A DNA stretch of 64,000 nt from Diphasiastrum complanatum (Eukaryota > Streptophyta > Lycopodiopsida > Lycopodiales > Lycopodiaceae), in contig CM055106.1 in the NCBI GenBank assembly GCA_029204225.1, forward strand, positions 25,691,368 through 25,755,367, written 5' to 3'. The notes under the pieces were generated by a model. It was not told the origin of the DNA. It made no database searches and saw only the letters and a program-made list of their open reading frames with translations. The number at the start of each line of letters is the position of its first letter. The stretch's first letter is position 1. Shown here piece by piece: positions 41,801 through 52,842 of the stretch. The position numbers and the translations under genes were made by a program.

Positions 41801-43600
41801 ATGATGTACCTTCTATTTTGGACAAGAGGAATCAACTCATCCAAAAAGTTTCCAAGTTCCAGATCTCCGACAACCTCATTTGGTAGGTGATCAGGCTTTG
41901 TTAGAGTTGATGAGATCAAATCTCGTGCAATCATCATCTGCACTTTTCGTGGTCCCGCATTTTTGTCAGCCTTTACCGCCCTTTCAACCAATAGTCTAGT
42001 GTTTTCAATACTCATCTTCGATGTCCCGGGTTGCACATCATGTAAATGTTTTCTAGAGTGTATCATTAACCTGGTGAGTGTCTCATTGTTTGGCATGACA
42101 TAGTACAAAATGCAAGAGCAAGTGTCAACACATGTTGCATGTCGTTTGTAGAAATGGCAGGTAATGCTTCCATCAAAATTTGCCACGTAGCCTAACAGGC
42201 ATTTTTTCTTTAGCAAACCTTTAAATAAGGTTCTATTGTGGTGGCAATTGTTTATTGTGTGGGGACAAGAGACACTTAAACAATGGAAGACCCCTGCGCA
42301 ATAACTCACTCGGACCACCCCCTCAAAAGCCACATTGCTTGTTATTGGTTTGGTCCACGTGTGTCCATCGAATTTTTGCTCCATGCCATTCATCGAATTA
42401 ACTTTATTGATTGTGGGGGAAAATTCAAACATGATGTCTCCATCATAAAATCTAGAAATTTCTTCCACTGTCATGCATGTCGGTATTTGTTTAATTAGTC
42501 TAGAAAGTAGAGTGGATCGAGTTTGTGAAATAATCATGGGAATGACACTGCTTCCTTCTAATCCAGTAGATTTATTGTTCTCAATGGATGCAAAATCATC
42601 ATCAACTTCAATTGAAACTTGTTCATAGCATTTTATTGGACTATCTGATCCTACTGACAATGTTGCTGATTGCATATGCTCTCTAAAAAGTGGTGTGTTT
42701 AAATCAAACTTAGCATCAGTAGTCTCCTCGTCCAACAAAATAGGTTGTGATGCTCCATTTTCATTTTGCAGACCATATGTTGGCTGATGGGAGTGTCCTC
42801 TTACGCCAAACCTGCCTATGGGAATAGCTGTACTGTTTATCTTGTCATTTATTTTTTCTTGGCTAATTACATTGTAGTGGCATGATATTGATGCATCCAC
42901 TATGAATTATGTCCAGGTACTCCTTCATTGGAATCAACAAGGGTACATCACCATCTATTGATACAACGACATTGAAGCTACCCAATTTATATAAAGCCCC
43001 TAGCCTCCTTTCTAGGTATCCCTTGCTGATAACATATTTGCCATCTAACAAGGGGAACGTAATAGGTGCAATTGTACTCATGGGAAACTCGATTGTTGCC
43101 TGCATTTTCTTGCCCGTCACACAATTTAGTGTAAGTCTGCATGCAACAAGAACAAGTTGCACACCATTGTTGAAACTAAACTTTTGTCAGAAAGACACAA
43201 AACATATAGATACTTATCGATATTAGATACTTACATATACACGTTAGCTTGGGCCAGTAAATCTTGTTTTTCCTCTTTGTGGTGGAAAATGGTTCTCTAC
43301 GTGCCACCGGGTAATAGTATGGATTGATGCACATGTATGTCGGGGCTTCGAGATATCGTTCCATGGATGCTTTGCTCTGCAAGAAGAGTTGGTCTCGCTA
43401 GGCAGGTTGCGTATCCAAGAGCTTAACGGCTTCCTTGTGAGTGTTGCAATGATCCAGGTTGGGTAGGATGTACCTGTCGTGCTCCATGGATTGGTATTTC
43501 TTTGCAAACTCCTAGGAGATGAGGTGCTCCTTGTTTGGTGCAGTTGGAGAGATCCGGTGTTGTATTGTGGGTGCTTCAACAACTAAGGCATGTTCAACTT
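38852..43600 (-). pseudogene. Mutator-like (MULE) transposase relic, copy 2 (longer)
   Basis: Read right to left. N-terminal pieces at 43600-43240 and 43162-42870 carry stops at about 43533 and 43417. A long piece (41752-42900) holds a Cys/His-rich domain (SCPHTINNCHHNRT ... CSCILYY). A middle piece (41241-40852) has HGFMADEAHANW and RERSCLFHWEQSL, the MULE-type catalytic-site and C/H motifs. A C-terminal piece (40632-39724) has RGRPKK, and 39663-39352 ends with a SWIM-type finger CTCPGFPKRL...ACKHIYF. A CGA-to-TGA change at 39724-39726 and a frame slip near 42890 break it. Intron-like AT-rich stretches separate some pieces (about 40740-40850). Terminal inverted repeats were not found. Confidence 0.62.
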
Positions 43601-43754
43601 GGAGTCTGGTTTAGGAGAGTGGGGAGGTGAAGGGTTAGAAGCAGCGATTTGTTGTGATTCAGGAGAAAATTGGCGTGAAAAGGGAAGGTTAGTTGTATCA
43701 ATGGGGTTAGAGGCGACAAAAGTGAATTGGTATTGGGAGGAAGTACCACGGGTG

Positions 43755-44049
43755 CCCTGAGGACAACAGTCGCTCTCAAGGAGCTAGAGACACAATTTCC
43801 TAGCAACAAAAAATGAGTCAGCCCCCAGGTCGCAGATCCTACGCCAGACCCACCCACCAAGAAGCAGGTCCCAAAGGAGGTCGTAGCCCAACAAGAAGCC
43901 CTTCTCCAACAGGCTACGACAAGAAGGCAGGCGGTAGCAGCAGTAGGTAGCTCTGTAGATGCAAGCGCATCTGGCTCTAGGTCAGGTGGTGGTATTCAAG
44001 CCACTCCAGGCACTTCATCAGTCCAAGCAACCTCCCCTCCACAATCACC
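43755..44049 (+). pseudogene. Gag-linker-like relic related to 25.97-26.10 kb
   Basis: The first part matches 25970-26095 in the same orientation. It then continues into low-complexity coding-like sequence rich in Gln, Ala, Ser, Gly and Pro (VAQQEALLQQATTRRQAVAA, SGSRSGGGIQATPGTSSV, PPQSPPPSYP). Such tails are common in gypsy Gag proteins, but no domain is recognisable. Confidence 0.4.
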
Positions 44050-44575
44050 TCCACCTTCCTATCCATTATAGTCCTCAGTGTCCATAATTTTGTAATGATG
44101 GTCACGAATTTTGAGGCAATGTTATGAGGGTCAGCGAATTCCTGTAAGTGATTTTTGTGTCTCAAAATAGAAAAAATATCTGACAATACAAATATGTGTC
44201 TGATCAAAATTCGTGGAAATGTCAAAGAAATCGTGGAAAGTATTCTGAGCTTCAACGAATAGTTTGCAAATTCTATCAGTGGGTATATGACGCAAAAAAC
44301 TAATTTTTTTTTGTTTTTGGAAGGTTTGTCTCTGAGACAGAATTTGTGGAGACTAAAATTGAATCATGCACTAGATAAAGGGGTCAGGCAAATTCTACCT
44401 GAGATGGTGTGAGACAAATCTTCTGAAAGAATGACTGTTGTGGTTATCTCAAAAAAAGACTGATTGTATGCTATAATTATTCTTCCACAGAGAACACGAT
44501 GCAAGTTTGAATAAATCAAACTAATATCACTGTCTTCAATCACGAGTTTATCTAATCTATGTACTAATAGACTCT
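44050..44575 (-). repeat. Inverted copy of the 24.22-24.77 kb segment, with copia A LTR scrap
   Basis: 44050-44460 is the reverse complement of about 24750-24338, and 44461-44575 matches the end of the copia A LTR (complement of ATTAGTTTGATTTATTCAAA). In this copy the LTR end is clipped: it lacks the final TATTTTTCCTACA before the shared GCATACAATCAGTC. Confidence 0.65.
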
Positions 44576-44586
44576 CGTTGCCAACT

Positions 44587-47500
44587 TCCAATGTAACGAT
44601 CCTGGGTTTTGATTATATTGGCTCAGCTTGTATACTGCAAATGCTATATCAGGTTTGGTGTTGTCTGCTAGATATAACAATGATCCAATCAGCCTATGAC
44701 ATGGTGTTCTGGTCATTCATTCCTCTTCCTCGAGAGTCTGTGGACAATCTGCCTTGCTCAGTATTGTTCCAAGTATCATGGGAGTATGCACACCTTTGCA
44801 TTCGAGCATGTTGAAGTCTTCAATAATCTTTTGACTGTACTTTTGTTGGTAAAGATACAACTTACCACCTTCAAAGTATCTCCGATCTACAAGCCTGGAT
44901 AGATTTTAGCTTCTCCTAGGTTAGCGATCTCAAATATTTCAGAAATGTCGCTTTTGACATATGAAATTAACTTATCTCTTCTTGAGAAGATAAGCGTGTC
45001 CTCAACATAAATAACTAGAATGATTATTTCATTTTGGACATGCTTAATATAGACATTTGATTCAACAAATAGAGGTTTGAAGCCTATGGAATGTAGTGCT
45101 TCGTCCTTCTTTGTATACCATTGTCTCGCTGTTTGTTTGAGACCATAAATGCTTTTATTCATGTGACATCCATATTTAAGATATTCTTGGCTTATAAAAC
45201 CAAGTGGTTGGTCCATGAATAAGTCTTCTTCCAATTTTGTGTGCAGAAAAGCAGTTTTCTCATCCACAATATGGATTTTCAGATCATGAGCCACTACATA
45301 CACAAATAACAAGTGAATTGATGTATGTTTGACTACCAATGAGAAAGTATCAGTGTAGTCGATCCCATACTTTTGGAAAAATCCTTTAGCAACCAGCCTT
45401 GCCTTGTGTCTGATGTTTTCTTCATCAGGACCTGTTTTGATCTTACAGATCCACTTGCACTTGACTGGTTTTTTGCCATCAGGTATAGGTGCAAAGTGTC
45501 CAGACATTGTTCTTGTACATTGATGACATTTCATCCTTCATTGCCTGAATCCAGCGATCTTTATCTGGTCCATCTATAGCTTCCTCAAATGTTTGAGATT
45601 CGTCAAAGAATCCACAAAATCTGATGGCTGTATTAAAAGCATCTTGACCATACCTTTCTGGTGGTTTTTGTTGTCTGTCTGATCTTCTCACAAGTGGTTT
45701 TGAGTTTGATTCTGATTCAAACTTTTCTGTTGAAATTTGAGCTGGCAATTTGAGTCTGTCAGGCACTCAATCTTGACCTCCCTCTGAATCTGGTAACTCT
45801 CTTTCATCTTTAGCTTGTTTTTCTTCTGTTGTCGTTGGTAGCTCATGATAATATTTGAGAATTTCATAGTCGACTAGATCACTGTTTGCTATGTATTTCG
45901 TCTCATCAAATTTAACATCTCGAACAACTTTTATCTTGCCAGTTTCGGGTACATAAACACGATAATATGACGAATGTAACTCGAATCCTACCAAAAAACC
46001 TTTTCATCGAGTTTGGTTTGTGCATATACCTTGCGCATCCAAATGTCCGAACATGTGTAAGATTTGGCTTTGATTTCCACCATATATCCAGTATTCGAGA
46101 TTTCAGAATACAATTTTGAAGATAATTTGATTTAGCCACTGATTCTGCCCACAATTGTTTTGGTGCTTTCGCATGAGCCGTCATACACCTTGCAACTTCC
46201 ATCAATGTACGATTTCTTCGTTCAGCTATTCCATTGTGTTGAGGTTTGTAAGATGCAGTTTCCATGTGCATCGATCAGCACAGTAATCTTTGAATTCATT
46301 GGAAATGTACTCACCTCCACGATCTGTGCAAATTTGCTTCAGCTTATTACATGTCTGCTTTTTAGCCCAATTCGCATACTCAACAAATTTCTCGAAAGCT
46401 TCAGATTTGGTACGAATAAACTATACTACAGTGAACTTGTTGAAGTCATCAATAAACGTTATGAAGTACTCTGAATGATCCACAAATATCTAAATGCACA
46501 ATTTCAAGTATGTTAGTTTCTTTATAAATATTCTTATGGAAAGGTGTTCTAGTCATCTTGCCTTTAAGACAGGATTCGCAGGTAGTTCGAATATCTCTAC
46601 TTTTGATTTCGACTCCTTGAATTCTCTGACTTTTGTTGGCTTCGTACAAGGCTTCCATGTTTATGTGACATAGCCTTTTGTGCCACAGTACATCAGTTGA
46701 CTCTTGAGTTTGATTAACTTGTTCGATTCTTGTTCAAATGTTCAGGTGATATAAATTTCCTTCTCTATTGTCTTTAGCAACCAGGTTATCAGAATCTTCC
46801 TCGAATAGTTTACAAGAGTTCTTCGTGAAGGTCACTGACATGCCTGTATCGACTATCTTAGCAATAGATAGAAGATCTTTATCAAGAGTAGGGACATAGA
46901 AAACTTCCTCCAGTTTCTTGTCTCCCTGATTCATGTCTAGACATAATACACCAGTTCCATCAACCATGTGTTTAGAACCATCTCCAAGTATAATGAATCT
47001 CGAAAGTTTCATCTTATTGTACTCAGACAAAATTTGTTTCGAGGAAACAAAATGCAAGGTGGCTCCTAAATCAAGTACTACTTCTTGAATTGAATTAGAT
47101 GAACAGCATAGATCAATACTAACATAAACAGCTGATTTCCCTGTTGCCTTGTTTTCTGCTACTCTGGAGCATTCTGCTTTGTCTTTGACATAGTTTGAAT
47201 ATAAATGTTCGTTTTGATTCTGTTCCTTTTTATTTATGGGATTTTGATAACAGTCTATTACTGCATGACCTCATTTATGACAATGAATGCATTCAATCTT
47301 TGGATTTGCCAGCACTTTTCTTTGTGTGACCTGATCTTCTGCATCTGTTGCAAATCTTCTTATCACCAGAATTCTTCTGATGTTTTCCAAATTGTTGTTC
47401 ATTAGTCTTAGACTCATTCTTCTTAGACGACTTCCTCTTAAACTTAGACTTCTTAGAAGATTTATTCTTCTCAATAAATAGAACATTCTCTGAATCACCA

Positions 47501-48092
47501 TTGTCATCATAGCATTCAGGGGCTTCTACTTCCTCCTTAACTCTGTCTATTGTCTTTTGAAGTGTCATTGTCGCATCTTTCGCCAATAAGGTTTGAATTG
47601 TGTGGAATGACATAAGCGAAGAAAATAACTAAGCTATTTTTCCTTAGAAATTGTATTTTCTGCACCAGAATTCTGCAAGGAAATAAACTGATCTTTAATC
47701 TTTCACATGAATGTGTTCAGGTCTTTGTCGTTCTACTGTAGGTAAGTTAATTGGTCTTCCAAGAACATGACTTGATTACGAGATCATGTCTCATTCTTGG
47801 TTTACAATTCTTCCCATAAATCCTTTGCATTTGAAATTGATGTAAGATCTAGCATTATATTGTCATGCACTGAAAACGCAATAATTGCTAAAGCTTTGTT
47901 ATTTTTTAAACTCCATTCTCAAAGATCTTTGCCAGGAGTAGCTTATGGCTTCCCCTCAATTGATTCTACCCATTGCCATAGACCTTCGTCCTTCAACTAG
48001 AGTGAAGTCTTTAATTTCCAAATCAAGTAGTTTGAACCTTCTAGGTCCAAGATTGTAGTGATCTTAGCTTGAATATTGGCGATCGATGACAT
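44587..48092 (-). pseudogene. Ty1/copia family A gag-pol relic (best 5' structure)
   Basis: Reading leftward from the primer site: gag start MSSIANIQAKITTILDLEGS (about 48092), Lys-rich Gag with knuckles (47613-47270), protease reading LDLGATLHFVSS near 47065 (DSG changed to DLG), pre-integrase (about 46730-46450), integrase (46271-45770), linker RRSDRQQKPPERYG (about 45660), RT MNKSIYGLKQTARQWY and VIYVEDTLIFSRRD (45534-44887), and the start of RNase H (LIGSLLYLADNTKPDIAYAV-like, about 44690-44600). Many frame breaks are present. RNase H is cut at 44587, where LTR scrap follows, implying a deletion. The YVDD box is YVED in both copies that retain it. Confidence 0.88.
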
Positions 48093-48193
48093 ATTTTAAT
48101 TTTGAATAAGCTCTAGATGGCGGCTTACGGATGGATGTATGAAGAATGCTGAGAGGGATGCAAAGATACCACTATATCAACTTTAATTCTGTA

Positions 48194-48206
48194 GGCTCTG
48201 ATACCA
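48194..48206 (-). promoter_or_regulatory. Primer binding site of copia A (44.6-kb copy)
   Basis: The minus strand reads TGGTATCAGAGCC, one base from the LTR edge. Confidence 0.88.
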
Positions 48207-48207
48207 C

Positions 48208-49147
48208 TGTAGAAAAAATAGTAATTATTCCTCCATAGAGAACACGATGCAAGTTTGAATAAATCAAACTAATATCAATGTCTTCAATCGCAATTTTATC
48301 CGATCTATGTACTAATAGAACAGTATTTGTTCGAATTTAATATGTGTGAAAAAATTATATGCGGAAGTAAGAGACTACTTAAGACAACTTAGACAATAAG
48401 AAATTATTGATCAAAAATGAATTTCATAACTTTGAATCTGATTCATCAATATACATCTCTTGCTGTCTTATCTAGTTGTTGTGTCTCTGATTGAGTGTGT
48501 TACAACGAGTAGCGCACATGTATTTATATTGTTACAGGATAAGTCTTTTGGCCTTTTATTTATAGGTCTTTTGGCTTTTTAATGATGTAACAGTAGATAT
48601 CTAATCGTTTATGATGGTTTATATTCAAATAGATGTTCGGTTTCCAGGCTCGAATAAAATCTGTTTGCGAATAATTCACGACAGTTCATCTCTTCGTCTC
48701 AGCTTCGTGTTTTGTGAGTTGTTCGCGACACTTGTCTCATTGTGACATTTTTTTCTTTCACGAATTGTTCGTGACGGATGACAATTTCTTGAGCTTGAAG
48801 AAGAAATCTAGAATATTTCGCGAAATGTTCGAGATAGTTTTGCGACAGGTGAGTTTGAAGAACAGTCCAGAAGATTTCGCAAATTGTTCACGACAATTTC
48901 ATGACATCTGAGGCTTGAACAAAAAACAGAATATTTCGCGACAAGATTTTATTTGCAAATCTTTCGACCTTCAACAAGAAATCCATGAGCTTCTACAAGA
49001 GACTGTTTCGCGAATCTTTTGAGTTGACTGCAAGACAAATTTTGCAAATCCTTTGCAAATCTTTTTGAGTTAGTCACGAATAGAAATGTTTCGGGTTTGC
49101 GTTCGTTTCTTTCTCATCCTTTTTCAAGTAAACTGCGCGCTTTTCGT
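48208..49147 (-). repeat. 5' LTR of copia family A
   Basis: In minus orientation it ends TATTTTTTCTACA at 48208. It is about 90% alike by eye to 57398-58333. The U3 side (about 48680-49110) is filled with degenerate copies of a TTCGCGAA-type motif, with GAATTGTTCGCGACA-like blocks. The outer edge at about 49147 abuts gypsy integrase and has no TG/CA end, so it is probably clipped. Confidence 0.8.
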
Positions 49148-50165
49148 AGCTACTATGATGTAACGAGATTGTGTGTGACGAGCAGCAAGACTAATGGGTC
49201 CGACATAATCAATCCCCCATTTCTAGAGAGCTTGATCAATGAGTATAAGGTGTAAAGGCATGTAGTCAGTAATTTAAAAGTGTTTTGTGCATTGGTAGAC
49301 ACCAAAGGCCTTAGTGTAATTATGCGTATCCTTGAAGAGTGTTGGCCATAAAAAATCGGCCAAGAGGATTTTCTTAGCAGTCATTTTAGAAGAGAAATGG
49401 CCTGCACCAATACCTTCATGAGTGAGGGAAATTACAGAGGGTATTTCACCTTCAATAAGACATCGTCGGTTGATTCCATCAGCCCTTGTTTGTACAATTG
49501 GCTGGCAATTAATGTATAAGGTTTGGTCTTGAGGACCAATGCACGTTGTTCATGTTTAGATAAGGAAGGATCCATCTGCCCTGAAGTTAAATACTCTATG
49601 ATTTCCTTAGCCCATAAAGGTGTAGAGTCAACTTGGAAAAGGATGGCATCTGGTAAATCATCATTGACGCCTTGATCAAGGGTGGGAAGGTTAGGGATTT
49701 AGGACAAATGATCTGCTAGAAAATGTTGAACTTCCTTATGAACCACGATCCTAAACTCAAATTCTCGCAATAATAGGATCCATCTAGTAATACGACTTGT
49801 GGTGCAAGTCTTGTTGATGAGATATAACATTGCTTGATGATCAGGAAGAATGCAAAAACTTTTCCAAGAAGATAATGGCAAAACTTCTGAACCGCATATA
49901 CCATTGCCAAGGCTTCACGTTTGGTAGTGGTATAATTGACTTCAACAAGTATCATTTGTCTACTGAGAAAATGGATTGGGTAATCGTTTTTGAATTCTCC
50001 TGGTTGGGTGAGCACTACTCCAATGGCATACTTGGATGCATCGGTATGCACATGGAATTCTTTAGAATAATCAGGAGCCCGGAGAATAGGTGCATTGGTA
50101 AGGGCTTCTTTGAGTTGATTCAATGTGATGCATTGTTCATTCGTACATTTGCTTTCATGCATCGT
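49148..50165 (-). pseudogene. Ty3/gypsy pol fragment: RNase H and integrase start (inverted copy)
   Basis: Same family as 22796-24032. Reading leftward: NQLKEALTNAPILRAPDYSKEF (about 50110-50045), HTDASKYAIGVVLTQPGE, PIHFLSRQM, then the tether region and an integrase start near 49210 (GPISLAAR-HTQSRYIIVA). Stops and a frameshift occur near 49880-49840. It breaks off at 49148 in the middle of integrase, against the copia A LTR. Confidence 0.82.
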
Positions 50166-51866
50166 GAATCTTGTCACGACTCATAAGTTGACGACATTGT
50201 TGCTTGCAATAATCTATGGATGCCACTTTTTGAATTGCTTCCAATGAGCACTTGGCTTCTCTCTTTTTCTCACTTGAACAGCTTGAAGTTTTTCTATGAA
50301 TCATGTTATATGGCCTTTTTTTTCCATCGAGTAACGTTTCTCCGACCATTAGAAAGGTAGCGTTTAACTCTTCACTACTATGCTCATCATCATTTAAGAA
50401 GTCGGATTTTGTTGTTTCTGAACCCCTTAATCTTGATCCATTCATTAAAGTGACTTGATCAATTGGCCATTTTAGCAAGTCTGACTTCTCATTCATTGTG
50501 CTAATATCAGCATGCCCATACCATTTTGTTATAGTGATTCCCACGTGGTCGTCACCAACTTCCTCAAAGTCAATTATCCCATATGGGAGTACGAGCAAAA
50601 TGTACCCTTCTCCTAGGGCAATTTCACAACCTGCATTGAAAACTTTTACCTTCTTGTCAATCCAATCTTGACGTGTAAGTTTTTTTGCTTTGTTTTGAAT
50701 CAATGCTTCTTCAATGATCTCCTCACTTGGATCTTCAATAGCATCATCATCCACATTGACATTTGTTTGTACTCTCGTTGAATTGTTCAATGTGTCATTA
50801 TCTTTGACTTTCACATCTTGAATATGCCAAATCACAAAACTGCTAATTGCTTCATCCAAAGTATCGGCATCCATTGTAGGAACAGGCCATAACTTTCCTT
50901 TCTGAGTGGCTGCATGAACAATGATTGAGCATCTTTCGATACCAATCTGTTTTCCATGACAAGTTGCATTTGGATCCAATGAAAATATCTCACCAAGTCC
51001 ACATTCTTTCGTGTTTATTGTAAGCACCACTAACGTTCCCACTGTTAAGTTATATACAACACCTGTAAAAGTAAAGACATTCTCTTATTAGAAATTTTCA
51101 TTAAATAACAATTTGAGCATGCCAACATCTATCACTAAATTTTCATAGTTGAAGATTCATTTACAACTACAACATTCATGATCTAGGTTCACAAAGATAA
51201 TTTGTTTATGGGGCAAGATAGTGAAATTTTTCAATAGAACTCATTTTGTCATATTTATTGTAAGCACCACTACTATTTCCAATTCCAAATTATAATCAAC
51301 TTTTTGTACAAGCATAGATGTTCTCTTAGAACAAATTTCTATAGTACATTAGTTGAGCATGTCGTCATCTAGCACTAAAATTTCATAACTGAAGATTTAT
51401 TTACAATTACTTTTATTGACGAACTAGGTTCGCCAAAATATCATTTTTATTGAACCACAATAGTGTTATTCTTTACTAGTAAAAATCAATTCAATGAACC
51501 TAGTTTATCAAAATATGTAATTATCATAGATTTATGTAAACCCAAGTTAAGTTAGAAAAAAGTTTACAAAGGCAAGATTCTTTTAATCAGTCCTAATTCA
51601 CTAATGAAAAGATATTCAATCATCAGAAGAAAACATCATAAGACTTTTGGATGTGCAGGAAAACTGGAGACATTATTAATAATTTCATATTTTTTAATGA
51701 ATATTTGTTACCTTTGATAAAAATAAGTTGGTCCTTGTTGACTCGTCTACATATGCATTGAGTGCCCAAGTAGCGAAGTAGATGAACATGAGTAGGATCA
51801 ATCAAAGAAATGATTTTATATTGTGTTGGATTTAATGAGGCTTGAAAATTGAGAGTTTATGCTTAG
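50165..51866 (-). pseudogene. Spliced coding region, resembles a plant DNA-transposon accessory domain
   Basis: Two exons fit by splice sites and phase: 51866-51712 (LIDPTHVHLLRYLGTQCICR) ending AAAG|GTAACA, and 51062-50165 starting after TTTTACAG. The frame is open across the join. The segment with HGKQIGIERCSIIVH and LWPVPTMDADTLDEAISSFV resembles the module in plant CACTA-associated ORFs that reads vhg-plg...lpvPtd-d--tvgeAvg-fvaWP (I believe the domain now called DUF8039). Later come a long acidic stretch and DYCKQQCRQLMSRD, where gypsy sequence cuts the gene off. An acceptor-like CTTCTAAG marks the upper exon's start. The 3' end is lost, so no full product is expected. Confidence 0.5.
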
Positions 51867-52842
51867 AAGTAGGGAGATACAAAAGTTAGTCTTCGAGAAT
51901 CACTCAGCTTGATGAACTTAGTTCATCGAAATATCTCATTGTTTAGGGTTTAGTATGTTTTAGACCGAAGCTTTGGTAAGAGATTTTTTAAAAGCAAGAT
52001 AGGCCCCTTTCAGTAGTATTCAAAATGTAAAGCCTTTTTTTACCAGGAAACCTTTAATATATGTTATGAGCATCTTACACATTCTTGTAGACTGAATAAA
52101 GAAACTAACTTAAAGAAACTAAGTGTTTTTTTAATTCATGCAATCTTGAAACTAATGTACTGAACAATCATTGCATACCTTGCTCTGCTTCCATCTGAAG
52201 TAATGGCTGGTAACAACTTGATGTAGAATATTTGGACAATGATACAACGATTTTAATCCAGTCTAAAGAAAGGTCATAATTTATTTTGGTATTTCTTGAA
52301 TCCAATCCTGAATACAAAAAATGACACATGGTAATGTTTCTCTAATTCTGAAATTAAAAAAGAGGGTTTTAAAGAGACAAACAAGATTCTACATACATTC
52401 ATCATCGATTCTTGAACCTAAATTTACTTCTGAGTATCATAACCATTTGCTACTAAAAAAGATGATCATTACGCTGATAGACATTCTTGATTGAGAACAT
52501 TCTAAGAAGTCAACCACTATTTCAAGTTTTTCTTTCTAAGTCAAGCCTAAAGAGAAACATTGGTTCATGAACCGAGTTGATTATGTGCTGAGAAGTAGAA
52601 TTTGTCGCATAGCTTACGATAGTCCATCAATTAGTTACTAATAACATCAAAACCACAAATTGGGCTGAAAGAGGTGTTCATGCAATATTCTTTTAAGATT
52701 GTTCAAAAGACCATAAACTCAAAAGCAGTTGGCTCGTAGCCACATAATCTACAATGGTTGCATCCACTGGCGTGTCGTCGGATGAGAGCATGTGAGAATC
52801 ATGCAAATCCTCTCCAGCCTCCACATCTAAGAATCTCTTAGA
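51867..52842. other. AT-rich stretch, probably intron or intergenic
   Basis: No ORF supported. It lies between two minus-strand spliced coding regions and may hold small exons or an intron of the gene to its left. Confidence 0.4.
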
